Assembly (NCBI RefSeq): GCF_001653135.1
Contig: NZ_BDDS01000008.1
Coordinates: 62,001 to 126,000 of the forward strand
DNA: 64,000 nt
Direction of reading: 5' to 3'
DNA from: Pseudoalteromonas neustonica
Lineage (GTDB): Bacteria > Pseudomonadota > Gammaproteobacteria > Enterobacterales > Alteromonadaceae
Every line of letters begins with the position of its first letter. The stretch's first letter is position 1. The translations under genes and the position numbers were made by a program. The notes beneath the pieces are model-generated. The model made no database searches, was not told the DNA's origin, and saw nothing but the letters and a program-made list of their open reading frames with translations. Of this stretch, positions 1-8,327 are shown piece after piece.

Positions 1-1967
1 AACTCATGTGCTAATTGTGTCCAATCACTGCGCACGGTTTCCATACCTTTAAACACCAGTTTTTTTTCGTCGCCTGTTTGTACTTGACCAACATAGCGTT
101 TTTTTGAACCGGTGGTTTTACCACGTATGGTTGGCATAAAAAATGGGCTATAAAGTGTTTCAAACTCTATTTCTAAATAACTTTGCGTTGCAAAGCGTTG
201 TTTTATAGTGTGTTGCCACTTTTCATTAATTGTTATAGCGAGTTGCTTGCCGATTGCTTTACAACCCTGTGGATCAAGTTCATCGGGTAAACTCACAAAC
301 GTTGAATCCGTATCACCATAAATAACCGTGTAACCAAGCTCTTCAATCCATTGCCTGGTAGTTTGCATAATTTCATGACCGCGCAAAGTAATGGAGCTGG
401 ATAAGCGTGGATCATAAAACCGGCAACCTTTGGAGCCTAGCACACCGTATAAACTGTTCATGATAATTTTAATCGCCTGTGACAGCATGGGTTGAGCTGT
501 GTTTTTTGCGTGTTGCCTTGAGGATGCTAACTTTTTAATTAGGTTTGGCAAATGGTGTTCTGTGCGGGAAAATAACGCCCCCTCAAACCCCGCGATTGCG
601 TTATCAGGATCATCTAAACCACGAATTAACCCCAGAGGGTCAATACAGAAGGTTTGCATAATAGATGGATACAGGCTTTTAAAGTCCAGCACAATCACAT
701 TTTTATAAAGCCCAGGGATTGATTCCATTACAAACCCGCCAGGGCTTTCAAACGATAATCCATGATCACCTAAGTTCGGTGCAACGTACCCACTGCGATG
801 TAATAAAGGTAAATATAAATTAGTAAACGCAGCGACAGAGCCGCCCATTCGCTCCAATTCAAGCCCTGTTAGTTGCGTACGTACAATAGCAAATTCAATA
901 AGCTTTAACTTTTCAAAGATACGATTAACGAGCACGCAGTCTTGTCGGTTATAGGCTGCGAGTGAGAGTTTATCTTCATTGTATTGACGAATAATTTCAC
1001 TCAGGCGGTTATCGCTTTGAATTAATTTTTTTTCGCCCAGTATTTTGTGGCTTACATTTGCTAACGAAAAACTATCAAAATGGTAGGTGGCATTTTTTAA
1101 AGTATCAATACCATCTATAACGCAGCGACCGGGCAAGGTTAAGCGAGTAAAATGCCCTTTTCTGATCTGTAGTTGTCCATTACCTCGACCAAACAACAAT
1201 TTAACACCAAGAGCATCCGCGCGCCTATTGAGTACATTAAAATCAAACTCAATGACATTCCAGCCAATAATAATATCAGGGTCAACTTGCTGTATCAGGC
1301 TTTTTAACTGATTTAATAAATCGATTTCATCATGGCACCAACAAATTATTTGTTCACTGTGTTGTGGCTCGCCAACCATAATCACGCAATCAATGCCCTG
1401 ACCCACTAAGCCAACTGAAAACAATACACCTTCACCACTGCATTCAATATCCAGTGACAGCGTTTTAAACTGTGGAGTATAAGAATCAGCTGCTTTTAGT
1501 TGTGCGTTATCAATTTGAATAAAACCGGCTTGCTGAGTCACATCTCCGGTAACCCATACTCCACCACGAATAAAACGCTCCATTAAAAAGCGATCGCTGT
1601 GGCGCACATCGCCTTCATATACTGTGATGTGCTCATCTAAAGTGTGGCTTTCAAACAGCTGTCTTGCTTCATATAGCGCGTGTGAGCTTGAAAAATAACA
1701 GGCTATGCATTCTTCACCACTGAAATGTTTGATGGAAACATCTTTAAACTCGGCGCTTATATTTTGTTTTAATAGCAAGTGCTGTGCTAAAGCGTGTTGC
1801 TTTCTAGGAATAAAAAATACAGCGTGTTGATTTGGTACTAACACTTTTATCGGTCCGTGATCAGAGCTTAGCCAATAGCACAGTGTGATCCCGCAATGGC
1901 GACTATACTTGTCTGCAGCATATTGCTGCCTTGAAAGTATAAAGCCTTGATAGATTGCTTGTGTCAA
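1..1967 (-). CDS. polB: DNA polymerase II (family B), 3' end outside window
   Basis: Family B DNA polymerase with 3'-5' exonuclease, used in replication restart and lesion bypass. About 655 N-terminal residues are inside the window and the C-terminus runs off the left edge. Reading the minus strand, a DIE exonuclease motif, the polymerase motif DFKSLYPSI and the catalytic motif YGDTDST (bases 297-320) are visible. The reading frame ends at VFKGMETVRSDW, which aligns with about residue 655 of the 783-residue E. coli enzyme. The start is read as TTG at 1967 (LTQAIYQGFILSRQ), because the upstream in-frame ATG at 2009 lies inside the putative LexA box and adds residues that do not match the family. 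dinG is divergent 60 bases away. Confidence 0.95.
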   Translation of the reverse strand, partial: MTQAIYQGFILSRQQYAADKYSRHCGITLCYWLSSDHGPIKVLVPNQHAVFFIPRKQHALAQHLLLKQNISAEFKDVSIKHFSGEECIACYFSSSHALYEARQLFESHTLDEHITVYEGDVRHSDRFLMERFIRGGVWVTGDVTQQAGFIQIDNAQLKAADSYTPQFKTLSLDIECSGEGVLFSVGLVGQGIDCVIMVGEPQHSEQIICWCHDEIDLLNQLKSLIQQVDPDIIIGWNVIEFDFNVLNRRADALGVKLLFGRGNGQLQIRKGHFTRLTLPGRCVIDGIDTLKNATYHFDSFSLANVSHKILGEKKLIQSDNRLSEIIRQYNEDKLSLAAYNRQDCVLVNRIFEKLKLIEFAIVRTQLTGLELERMGGSVAAFTNLYLPLLHRSGYVAPNLGDHGLSFESPGGFVMESIPGLYKNVIVLDFKSLYPSIMQTFCIDPLGLIRGLDDPDNAIAGFEGALFSRTEHHLPNLIKKLASSRQHAKNTAQPMLSQAIKIIMNSLYGVLGSKGCRFYDPRLSSSITLRGHEIMQTTRQWIEELGYTVIYGDTDSTFVSLPDELDPQGCKAIGKQLAITINEKWQHTIKQRFATQSYLEIEFETLYSPFFMPTIRGKTTGSKKRYVGQVQTGDEKKLVFKGMETVRSDWTQLAHE

Positions 1968-1993
1968 TGTTCGATCCCAATTAATATACAGCA

Positions 1994-2009
1994 CTGTAAT
2001 TATATACAT
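1994..2009. promoter_or_regulatory. Probable LexA (SOS) box between polB and dinG
   Basis: The sequence CTGT-N8-ACAT with an AT-only spacer (AATTATAT) lies in the 60-base gap between the divergent polB and dinG starts. It differs at one base from the gammaproteobacterial LexA consensus CTGT-N8-ACAG. Both flanking genes belong to the SOS regulon in E. coli, where polB is also called dinA, so one operator could control both. The sequence is seen directly; LexA binding is inferred. Confidence 0.6.
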
Positions 2010-2027
2010 ACTTTAGGTTATTCCCCC

Positions 2028-4103
2028 ATGCTTTCTGATGCATTAAAAACGACGATAAGAAAAATTCATAAGCATGTGGCTGATAACCTCAGTGATTATC
2101 GCCCTCGAAGCAGTCAAAATTATTTAGTCGCCGAAATAGCCAAAACACTGGCGGGTGAATACCACAAAAAACAGCGCATTTGTGTTATTGAAGCCGGCAC
2201 GGGTACCGGTAAATCCCTCGCGTATTGTTTAGGGGCATTACCACTGGCGCTTGCACAAAAAAAGAAATTAATTATTTCTACCGCCACCGTTGCACTACAA
2301 GAGCAGCTAATAAGTAAAGAGCTGCCATTTTTTAAAAAGCATTCAGGCTTAGATTTTAAATTTGATTTAGTGAAAGGTCGTCAGCGCTATATATGTGCGC
2401 ATAAACTACATAACGCCATAAATGGTGATAATCAAACACAAATGGAGTTTATGCCAACCCTTGCTTCGCCACTGAGCGCAATGGAAACTAGATGCTTGCA
2501 ACAATTATACGATGCTTACACCAAGAAAAAGTGGCAAGGCGATCGAGATAGCTGGGCTGATACTATTCCCGACCGCGTTTGGGGATTAATTGCCTGTGAT
2601 AAACATGCATGCCAACGGCAAATGAAAGCGCACCAAACCTGTCCATTTCAACTTGCCCGCCAGCGCTTAATGCAAATGGATGTGTTAGTAATTAATCATT
2701 CATTGCTATTGGCTGATCTTGATTTAGGGGGCGGTAAAATTTTACCCGAGCCTGATAGTTCGATTTATGTTATAGATGAAGCGCATCACCTTGCACACAT
2801 TACTCGCGACTTTTCATCTGCCGCTGCAACAATTAAAGGCACCATTGACTGGCTTGATAAACTCACCAAGTTCAGTGGTAAAATGGCCAAAGTACTTGTG
2901 GGCCAAAAAGCCATTGGCCAAAACTTTAAACTGTGCGACAGTATAAATGATGCCAATAAAGACTTAAAAGTCGTGCGTGATATTTTAGATAATGCCGATT
3001 TTAACTATTCAAAAGACGATACATACCGCTTTGAGCATGGTGAAATTCCTGAGTCATTACACACTAAAGCCAAAGATATCAGTGAAGCTACGCTCGATGC
3101 CCTTCGTTGTTTAAATAAAATGCACGACACCCTGGTGCAAGATGTCAGTGATGGCGATATCAAACCTTATGTTGCCGATCCTATCTTAGGTGAAAGCGGC
3201 CATTACATAAATCGCTTAGAGCAACTCAATAAACTATGGTACAGCTACGCCACTAAAGGTGAAAGCACGCCGCATGCCCGTTGGATAAAGCGCTTAGAGT
3301 ACAAAAACCATCACGATCATTTATTAAGCGACTGCCCCATTGAAGTTGGCTACTATTTAAAAGATAAATTATGGCGACAATGCGCTGGCGCTGTTTTATG
3401 CTCAGCGACACTGACAGCGCTTGGATCATTTGATCACTTTGCCTATGAAACAGGATTAACTAAAGAAGAAGGCGTAAAATATTTAAAAGTGCCTTCGCCT
3501 TTTGATTACCCTAATCAAGCCACGTTACATATTCCAACCTCAAGTATAGAGCCAACTCATAAAGAGTTTAGTGATCATTTAGCTAAGGTATTACCCAATC
3601 ATTTAAATAAACAACAAGCTAACTTAGTATTGTTTGCGTCTTATTGGCAAATGGATCACGTAGTCAAAGAGTTACGCACTAGAAACCTTGATATTTTAGT
3701 CCAAGGTGAAATGTCGCGCGAAGCGCTATTAAAGCAACACACTAAAAATATCGACGCAGGTAAAGGCAGTATTTTGTTTGGCACGCAAAGCTTATCTGAA
3801 GGGCTCGACTTGCCGGGTAAATACCTTGAGAATTTAGTGATCACTAAAATTCCATTCGCCGTACCCACCTCCCCGATTGAAGAAGCACAAGCTGAATTTG
3901 TACAAAGCAAAGGAGGGAACCCATTTTTATCGATTACCGTGCCTGATGCAGCCAAGAAATTAGTACAAAGCTGTGGTAGACTGCTGCGTAAAGAGAACGA
4001 TCAGGGACGGATCACCATCCTAGATCGCCGTTTAGTGACCAAGCGCTACGGTAAAGCCATGCTTGATACACTACCACCCTTTAAAAGACAAATTGATTAT
4101 TAA
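2028..4103 (+). CDS. dinG: ATP-dependent DNA helicase DinG
   Basis: Superfamily 2 iron-sulfur helicase that unwinds D-loops, R-loops and RNA-DNA hybrids (family knowledge). The protein has 691 residues from the ATG at 2028. The open frame extends 27 codons further upstream, but those codons overlap polB and match nothing in DinG. Visible motifs are Walker A EAGTGTGKS (about residues 55-63), four cysteines at about 123, 190, 195 and 205 that match the 4Fe-4S ligands of E. coli DinG, the DEAH box in VIDEAHH (about 247), and the C-terminal helicase motif QSCGRLLR. The stop overlaps the next ATG (TAATG), so it is probably translationally coupled to the downstream permease gene. Likely SOS-controlled through the box at 1994. 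Confidence 0.95.
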   Translation: MLSDALKTTIRKIHKHVADNLSDYRPRSSQNYLVAEIAKTLAGEYHKKQRICVIEAGTGTGKSLAYCLGALPLALAQKKKLIISTATVALQEQLISKELPFFKKHSGLDFKFDLVKGRQRYICAHKLHNAINGDNQTQMEFMPTLASPLSAMETRCLQQLYDAYTKKKWQGDRDSWADTIPDRVWGLIACDKHACQRQMKAHQTCPFQLARQRLMQMDVLVINHSLLLADLDLGGGKILPEPDSSIYVIDEAHHLAHITRDFSSAAATIKGTIDWLDKLTKFSGKMAKVLVGQKAIGQNFKLCDSINDANKDLKVVRDILDNADFNYSKDDTYRFEHGEIPESLHTKAKDISEATLDALRCLNKMHDTLVQDVSDGDIKPYVADPILGESGHYINRLEQLNKLWYSYATKGESTPHARWIKRLEYKNHHDHLLSDCPIEVGYYLKDKLWRQCAGAVLCSATLTALGSFDHFAYETGLTKEEGVKYLKVPSPFDYPNQATLHIPTSSIEPTHKEFSDHLAKVLPNHLNKQQANLVLFASYWQMDHVVKELRTRNLDILVQGEMSREALLKQHTKNIDAGKGSILFGTQSLSEGLDLPGKYLENLVITKIPFAVPTSPIEEAQAEFVQSKGGNPFLSITVPDAAKKLVQSCGRLLRKENDQGRITILDRRLVTKRYGKAMLDTLPPFKRQIDY

Positions 4104-4879
4104 TGTTTGAACTTGCACTTGACCCAACAACCTGGGCACTCCTTTGCGCCGTGGCTCTGGCCGCCGGTTTTATAGACGCAATTGCCGGCGGCGGCGGTAT
4201 GCTAACTGTACCCGCACTATTAACCGCAGGCCTGCCTCCGCATTTAACATTGGGCACAAATAAACTCGCTGCCAGTTTTGGCTCACTGACCGCCAGTGTC
4301 ACTTATTTTCGGAAGCAACTATTTAACCCTCGATTTTGGGCCGCATCTATTGTTGCAACTGCTATCGGTGCATTACTTGGTACGCTGATTGTTGATTACC
4401 TCAGTATTGAATTTTTAAACAAGTTACTTCCTGTTGTGATCATTATGGTAGCCTGTTACAGCCTATTTGGTAGTTTAAGCACAGTAGAACACAACCAATT
4501 ACCGCCACTAAATAGAGCGACTAAAATCAAACAATGGCTACAAGGCCTAAGCTTAGGTTTTTTTGATGGATTAGCCGGTCCTGGAGCGGGGACTTTTTGG
4601 ACAGCATCTAATAGCTTACTCTATAAAATGAGCTTGCTGCTGAATTGTGGTTTAGCGCGTTCAATGAATTTTGTATCAAATTTTGTCTCCCTCATTACTT
4701 TTATAGCACTTGGCCATGTTAACTTTTTATTGGGCATCACCATGGGCTTCTTTTTAATGTTAGGTGCATGGATAGGTGCTCATTCAGCCATACGCTTTGG
4801 CAGTAAATTTATTCGCCCGGTATTTAATACCGTTGTGATAATCCTAGCGCTAAAACTAATTTATGAGGCGTATTTATAA
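4103..4879 (+). CDS. yfcA: TSUP-family membrane permease (YfcA/TauE-SafE type)
   Basis: Integral inner-membrane protein of 258 residues in the TauE/SafE (TSUP) family, whose members are thought to move small sulfur-containing or organic anions. The family repeat is visible near the N-terminus (GFIDAIAGGGGMLTVPALL followed by LGTNKLAASFGS) and echoed in the second half (FFDGLAGPGAGTFW). About seven hydrophobic segments are present. It overlaps dinG by one base and priC starts directly after its stop, so the three genes probably form one transcript. The closest named relative by eye is E. coli YfcA; the substrate cannot be read from sequence. Confidence 0.85.
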   Translation: MFELALDPTTWALLCAVALAAGFIDAIAGGGGMLTVPALLTAGLPPHLTLGTNKLAASFGSLTASVTYFRKQLFNPRFWAASIVATAIGALLGTLIVDYLSIEFLNKLLPVVIIMVACYSLFGSLSTVEHNQLPPLNRATKIKQWLQGLSLGFFDGLAGPGAGTFWTASNSLLYKMSLLLNCGLARSMNFVSNFVSLITFIALGHVNFLLGITMGFFLMLGAWIGAHSAIRFGSKFIRPVFNTVVIILALKLIYEAYL

Positions 4880-5500
4880 ATGCGTGCAGACTCTTTTGAT
4901 AAACTTTGCCAGCAAGTAACAACATTAAAGCAACATGCTGAACAATTTGATAAAGCTAAGTTATTCGCTAAAAATAGGTATATGCAGGCACAACCAAGCC
5001 TATTTGATCGGGGTGTTTTCACTACAAAAAGCATGAAATTAGTTGATTACGTGCTGGAAATTGAAGATGAAGTAAATAGCCTTCCGCCATTGGAGCGCCG
5101 CCATGCCCACAATTATGCGTTAGAGCGTATTGGCAATCAGGTACAAGCAGTATTTAATGTCATTAAATCTACGCCTATTTGGGAAAAAGAAAACAAAAGC
5201 ACGTATAAACCCCGCAATAAGCCTGTGAGTAAATCGCCACCTTATCAGCAAGCTGTAAAGCAAATTATGCAGCCTGCCCATGAGTTATACGACGAGCTTA
5301 AACAAAATCACGAATTCGAGCGCCGCTTAGTACTGATGGTCGAAGAGTGTAAGCTGCGAATGCAAAATGTGGGCCCTGTAAAAGCCAAAGCCATAAACTT
5401 GGAGATACTGGCTCTGCACGCGCGCCTTGGTCGTTGTCGCAAAGCCATATCAGCCACCGAAGAAAAAATTCAAATCGTAGAGAAACAGCAACTACGCTAG
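4880..5500 (+). CDS. priC: Primosomal replication protein N'' (PriC)
   Basis: Primosome restart protein that helps reload the replicative helicase at stalled forks. It has 206 residues, with a C-terminal block (FERRLVLMVEECKLRM through ARLGRCRKAI) that closely resembles E. coli PriC (FERRLREMVAERRARL through ARLARCRHAL). The N-terminal half is divergent, as is usual in this family. The start follows the upstream stop with no gap and a GAGG sequence about 10 bases upstream. The TAG stop codon is part of the CTAG at the boundary of the MITE-like element that follows, so the true ancestral C-terminus may have been altered by that insertion. Confidence 0.85.
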   Translation: MRADSFDKLCQQVTTLKQHAEQFDKAKLFAKNRYMQAQPSLFDRGVFTTKSMKLVDYVLEIEDEVNSLPPLERRHAHNYALERIGNQVQAVFNVIKSTPIWEKENKSTYKPRNKPVSKSPPYQQAVKQIMQPAHELYDELKQNHEFERRLVLMVEECKLRMQNVGPVKAKAINLEILALHARLGRCRKAISATEEKIQIVEKQQLR

Positions 5501-5627
5501 AGCGTGTTGCCTTTGTAGATTGAAATTTATTCAATCTAGGAGAAGCAACACGCACCATAGGCGCCGCCTTGCCTACATACCAAATAGACTGCTGCAAAAT
5601 CAATCACGAAAGGTCAACATGACCTAG
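5497..5627. mobile_element. MITE-like element, short copy (131 bp)
   Basis: A non-coding element with imperfect terminal inverted repeats, AGCGTGTTGCCTTTG at the left and CGAAAGGTCAACATGAC at the right, flanked on both sides by CTAG. It matches the reverse complement of the element at 27670-27939 at both ends but lacks roughly 140 internal bases, so it looks like an internal deletion derivative. The left half holds a small hairpin (AGATTGAA / TTCAATCT). There is no transposase. CTAG could be a 4-bp target duplication, as with the YTAR targets of IS5-type elements, or part of the repeat itself. The left CTAG supplies the priC stop codon. Confidence 0.75.
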
Positions 5628-5727
5628 CACCCGTTCCTTAGCCTTCTTAATAATATAGCGTTTGTCGATTTATCCTGTCGCGTGGTATAAACTGAAGTAG
5701 CTGAAATATAAATTTGGAGCAACACTA

Positions 5728-6000
5728 GTGCGATTACATGACGATATTCATAACTTTTATGAAAAGATAGTTATAGAGGAAATAATCAAACGCGAGCTCG
5801 ATAAGCAGTATAACGAAGATGTTATGGCCGACTTTTGCTGCACTGTACTAAACCAGCTTCCACCTCGATATATTCGTTATGATGTAGATATGGCGTTTTA
5901 TCTACCGCAAGCCGAACGTATACAAATGGAAGAACGCGTAGCCATAGCTATTAACATTGCCATTGAACAAATAGCAAAAAAAAAGAGTCTGCATGAGTAA
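5728..6000 (+). CDS. ComFB-like small protein
   Basis: A 90-residue protein that resembles the late-competence ComFB family: an N-terminal helical stretch followed by a conserved [16 protein letters not shown] block (residues 34-49) and an acidic-aromatic tail. In family members outside Firmicutes the role is unsettled; some cyanobacterial ComFB proteins bind cyclic di-nucleotides. The start is GTG at 5728, supported by GGAG about ten bases upstream. It overlaps the next small gene (ATG at 5993), which suggests a two-gene transcript. Only two adjacent cysteines are seen (Cys37, Cys38), fewer than in ComFB proteins with a CxxC-type cluster. Confidence 0.65.
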   Translation: MRLHDDIHNFYEKIVIEEIIKRELDKQYNEDVMADFCCTVLNQLPPRYIRYDVDMAFYLPQAERIQMEERVAIAINIAIEQIAKKKSLHE

Positions 6001-6142
6001 AGAGTTAACCCAAGCACCTGTACATGTAAAATTAGCAGTCGACTTAATCATGCTACTAGAAGAGCACAATGTAGCAACTGAAGATGTACTAAAAGCCCTT
6101 GAGATCATAAAAAACGACTACGAAAAAAAACTAATTCAATAA
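5993..6142 (+). CDS. ybaM: YbaM-like small protein (DUF2496)
   Basis: A 49-residue protein. The stretch [16 protein letters not shown] followed by [16 protein letters not shown] matches E. coli YbaM ([16 protein letters not shown] and VLRALEIVKRDYEKKL). The function of the family is unknown. The ATG lies inside the last codons of the upstream ComFB-like gene, with an 8-base overlap in another frame, so the two are probably co-translated. A GCCAGC/GCTGGC hairpin follows the stop but has no T-run. Confidence 0.85.
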   Translation: MSKELTQAPVHVKLAVDLIMLLEEHNVATEDVLKALEIIKNDYEKKLIQ

Positions 6143-6175
6143 GCCAGCATTAAGCTGGCTAACACCTCCTTAGCC

Positions 6176-7237
6176 CTACTCCCCTTTAAATATAGCAACA
6201 TACGTAGGTTGGGTGTTTGATTTACTAGCGCGGTACATACCACTTGTATTAAAAGGTAAACTAATATTACCTTTAGTATCAACGATGATCACTCCCCCCG
6301 TGCCACCTATTGGTTTTAACACATCATTAATTACTTCATCACCCGCTTGATCAATCGTTTTATTTTGATATTTAACCCGAGCACAAATATCAGCAGCTAC
6401 ATTGTAGCGAATAAAATACTCTCCATGCCCAGTTGCAGATACTGCACACGACTCATTTTCAGCGAAAGTACCAGCACCAATCACTGGCGAATCTCCTATA
6501 CGACCAAAACGCTTAGCAGTCATACCGCCTGTTGATGTACCTGCAGCTAAATTACCCTTTTTATCAAGTGCGACTGCACCAACAGTGCCCATTTTATAGT
6601 TCACAGGTAACGCATGATGTGCGGCTTGATAATTTTTACTCGTTACTTTGGCTTTATCTAACTTTTCTTTTGCTTTTAGCAATGCCTTATAACGGTTCTC
6701 TGTATCAAATAAGTTATTCTCTACCAACGGAATACCGTGTTCTTTCGCGAATTCTTCAGCACCTTGACCACTAAGCATTACATGAACTGACTTTTCCATC
6801 ACCAAACGCGCTAGGTTTATTGGGTTTTCAATGTGCTTTACACCCGCTACAGCGCCCGCTTGACGGCCCCGCCCATCCATAATAGAAGCATCAAGTTCAT
6901 GGCTACCGTCATATGTATAAACAGCACCGCGCCCAGCATTAAAGTAAGGTGAGTTTTCTAACACATTAATTGCTGCCGTCACCGCATCTAGGCTTTCACC
7001 GCCCAGCTCAAGCACCTTATAGCCTGTTTCTACCGCTTCTTGTAGTTTGGCTCGATAGGCCTTTTCTTGCTCTGGGGTAAAACGACTTTTTTCAATTGTG
7101 CCTGCGCCGCCATGAATAGCGATAGCAAATGGAGTTGATGTGTTCGCAATTGTACTAATGGAGTGAGTGCTTAAAGCAATGGCTGCCACACTAATAAAAG
7201 CATTTAAGAGAGGTAGTTTCATACTGGCCAGTAACAT
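6176..7237 (-). CDS. iaaA: Isoaspartyl peptidase / L-asparaginase, exported
   Basis: Ntn-hydrolase that removes N-terminal isoaspartate from peptides and hydrolyses asparagine; the precursor cleaves itself before the catalytic threonine. Of 353 residues, the first ~30 form a hydrophobic signal-like segment, followed by the family opening IHGGAGTIEKS (41-51). The nucleophile is Thr218 in MGTVGAVA, and the substrate-binding loop TGHGEYFIRYN and GGTGGVI follow. The start could be either Met1 or Met6, as neither has a clear Shine-Dalgarno sequence. The signal peptide suggests a periplasmic enzyme, unlike cytosolic E. coli IaaA. It is a single gene between convergent ybaM and the sapC terminator. 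Confidence 0.9.
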   Translation of the reverse strand: MLLASMKLPLLNAFISVAAIALSTHSISTIANTSTPFAIAIHGGAGTIEKSRFTPEQEKAYRAKLQEAVETGYKVLELGGESLDAVTAAINVLENSPYFNAGRGAVYTYDGSHELDASIMDGRGRQAGAVAGVKHIENPINLARLVMEKSVHVMLSGQGAEEFAKEHGIPLVENNLFDTENRYKALLKAKEKLDKAKVTSKNYQAAHHALPVNYKMGTVGAVALDKKGNLAAGTSTGGMTAKRFGRIGDSPVIGAGTFAENESCAVSATGHGEYFIRYNVAADICARVKYQNKTIDQAGDEVINDVLKPIGGTGGVIIVDTKGNISLPFNTSGMYRASKSNTQPTYVAIFKGE

Positions 7238-7304
7238 TTAAAATAAGTAATTATAATGTGAATAAATTGGCGATGAATTACAACCTTAACTAGATAAAAG
7301 GCAC

Positions 7305-7330
7305 AAAAAAAGCGCCTAAAGGCGCTTTTT
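7305..7330 (-). terminator. Rho-independent terminator of the sapC-like gene
   Basis: The stem AAGCGCC / GGCGCTT with a TAAA loop is flanked by A-runs and T-runs, so it can work in both directions. It lies 17 bases after the sapC-like stop on the minus strand. Confidence 0.85.
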
Positions 7331-7346
7331 CTCAGTTTCGGTGAAA

Positions 7347-8051
7347 TTACGCTTGTTGCGCTTTCAAACGAGCTAAACGTGCTACTTGGTGAGTAGACGT
7401 TAAAAATGAGTAAATTGGTGCTAAATAACCACGTTTACGAAGCTCTAAGAAAGCTTCATCACTTAACTCATTCAGTTTTTTCTCATCAATCAGGTAAATA
7501 CCGTTGATGTCTTTTTTCTCGCCTTTAATATCAACTGTTAGTGTTTGTGCTACTAAAAGCTCTTTATCCGCAAGGTATTTAGTGAATGCTTCAGTTACGT
7601 GAGAAAATTCAATAAATGATACTAGCGCTTCTTTACGACGTTTTAAGTAATCAGTTTCTTCGCCGTTTTCAAATAATGCATTACCTTCAGCATCACCCAC
7701 TAAAGGGCTAGCTTCATCAATAACGATACCGTATTGATCTTCTTCTGGGTGTTTTACTAGACCCAGTGGGTAGCGTGTTGTTGCCATAGGTGCAAACGCT
7801 GCAGTCCACTTACCATCTTGCACAAAAAGATTTTCGCCTGGCTCTAAACCAAACATAGCTACGGCCTGAAATTGACCTGTCTCGTTATTTTTAACGAAAG
7901 ACATTGGGAATTCATTCGCAACTCGTGCAAACTCATGTGCAACTACAGGCACTAAGTGTTGAGTTTTTAAAAATTCTACGTTAATGCCGTTTTGAATTTT
8001 AGTGTTGGCATGTTTTTCATTGTGTAAAGGCTGTACTTGTTGCTCCGCCAT
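7347..8051 (-). CDS. SapC family protein
   Basis: A soluble protein of 234 residues with the features of the SapC family, named after an S-layer locus of Campylobacter: FVKNNETGQFQAVAMFGLEPGENLFV, W-AAFAPMATTRYPLGL in the centre, and a helical C-terminus. No signal peptide or membrane segment is seen. The biochemical role is unknown. In marine proteobacteria SapC genes often sit beside TonB-dependent receptors and tryptophan-halogenase-like genes, as here. A good Shine-Dalgarno (GGAG, 7 bases upstream) supports the start. The gene is divergent from the DUF6445-type gene, and a probable LacI-type operator lies in the shared intergenic region at 8237. Confidence 0.85.
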   Translation of the reverse strand: MAEQQVQPLHNEKHANTKIQNGINVEFLKTQHLVPVVAHEFARVANEFPMSFVKNNETGQFQAVAMFGLEPGENLFVQDGKWTAAFAPMATTRYPLGLVKHPEEDQYGIVIDEASPLVGDAEGNALFENGEETDYLKRRKEALVSFIEFSHVTEAFTKYLADKELLVAQTLTVDIKGEKKDINGIYLIDEKKLNELSDEAFLELRKRGYLAPIYSFLTSTHQVARLARLKAQQA

Positions 8052-8236
8052 GTTACTGCTCCGTTATATATAAATTAATTTTTTTGCTGTTAGTACCTAA
8101 GGCTAAAGGTTTTGACGGCAAAAAGGAAGTGAAAATTTTGTGGCAATTTGCACATAATAAAATTGATTTAAGAACACCGCCTATTATTCATTCGGCTAGG
8201 TTGTTTGTAACAGCTATTAAAGTTACTACACTAGAT

Positions 8237-8254
8237 TTTGACAGCGCTGTCCAA
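8237..8254. promoter_or_regulatory. Probable LacI-family operator (sapC / DUF6445 intergenic)
   Basis: TTTGACAGCGCTGTCCAA is a palindrome centred on CG (TGACA-GCGC-TGTCC), one base short of the core TGACA-RCGY-TGTCA seen at 13777, 14199 and 18920. It lies in the 276-base region between two divergent genes, so it could control both. The inferred regulator is the LacI-family protein at 19161. Confidence 0.6.
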
Positions 8255-8327
8255 GATCAGTATATTAATTATTAACTAACTGTAATCGTAGCAATATACG
8301 TATTCACAATAAAGTAGAATTCGGTAA

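Noticed and set aside
1947..2027. Upstream extension of dinG by 27 codons
   Set aside because: These codons overlap polB and the LexA-like box, and the residues do not resemble DinG. The ATG at 2028 matches the family start.
8084..8275. A 63-codon open frame in the sapC / DUF6445 gap
   Set aside because: It covers the operator-bearing intergenic region, has no ribosome-binding site of note and no family resemblance.
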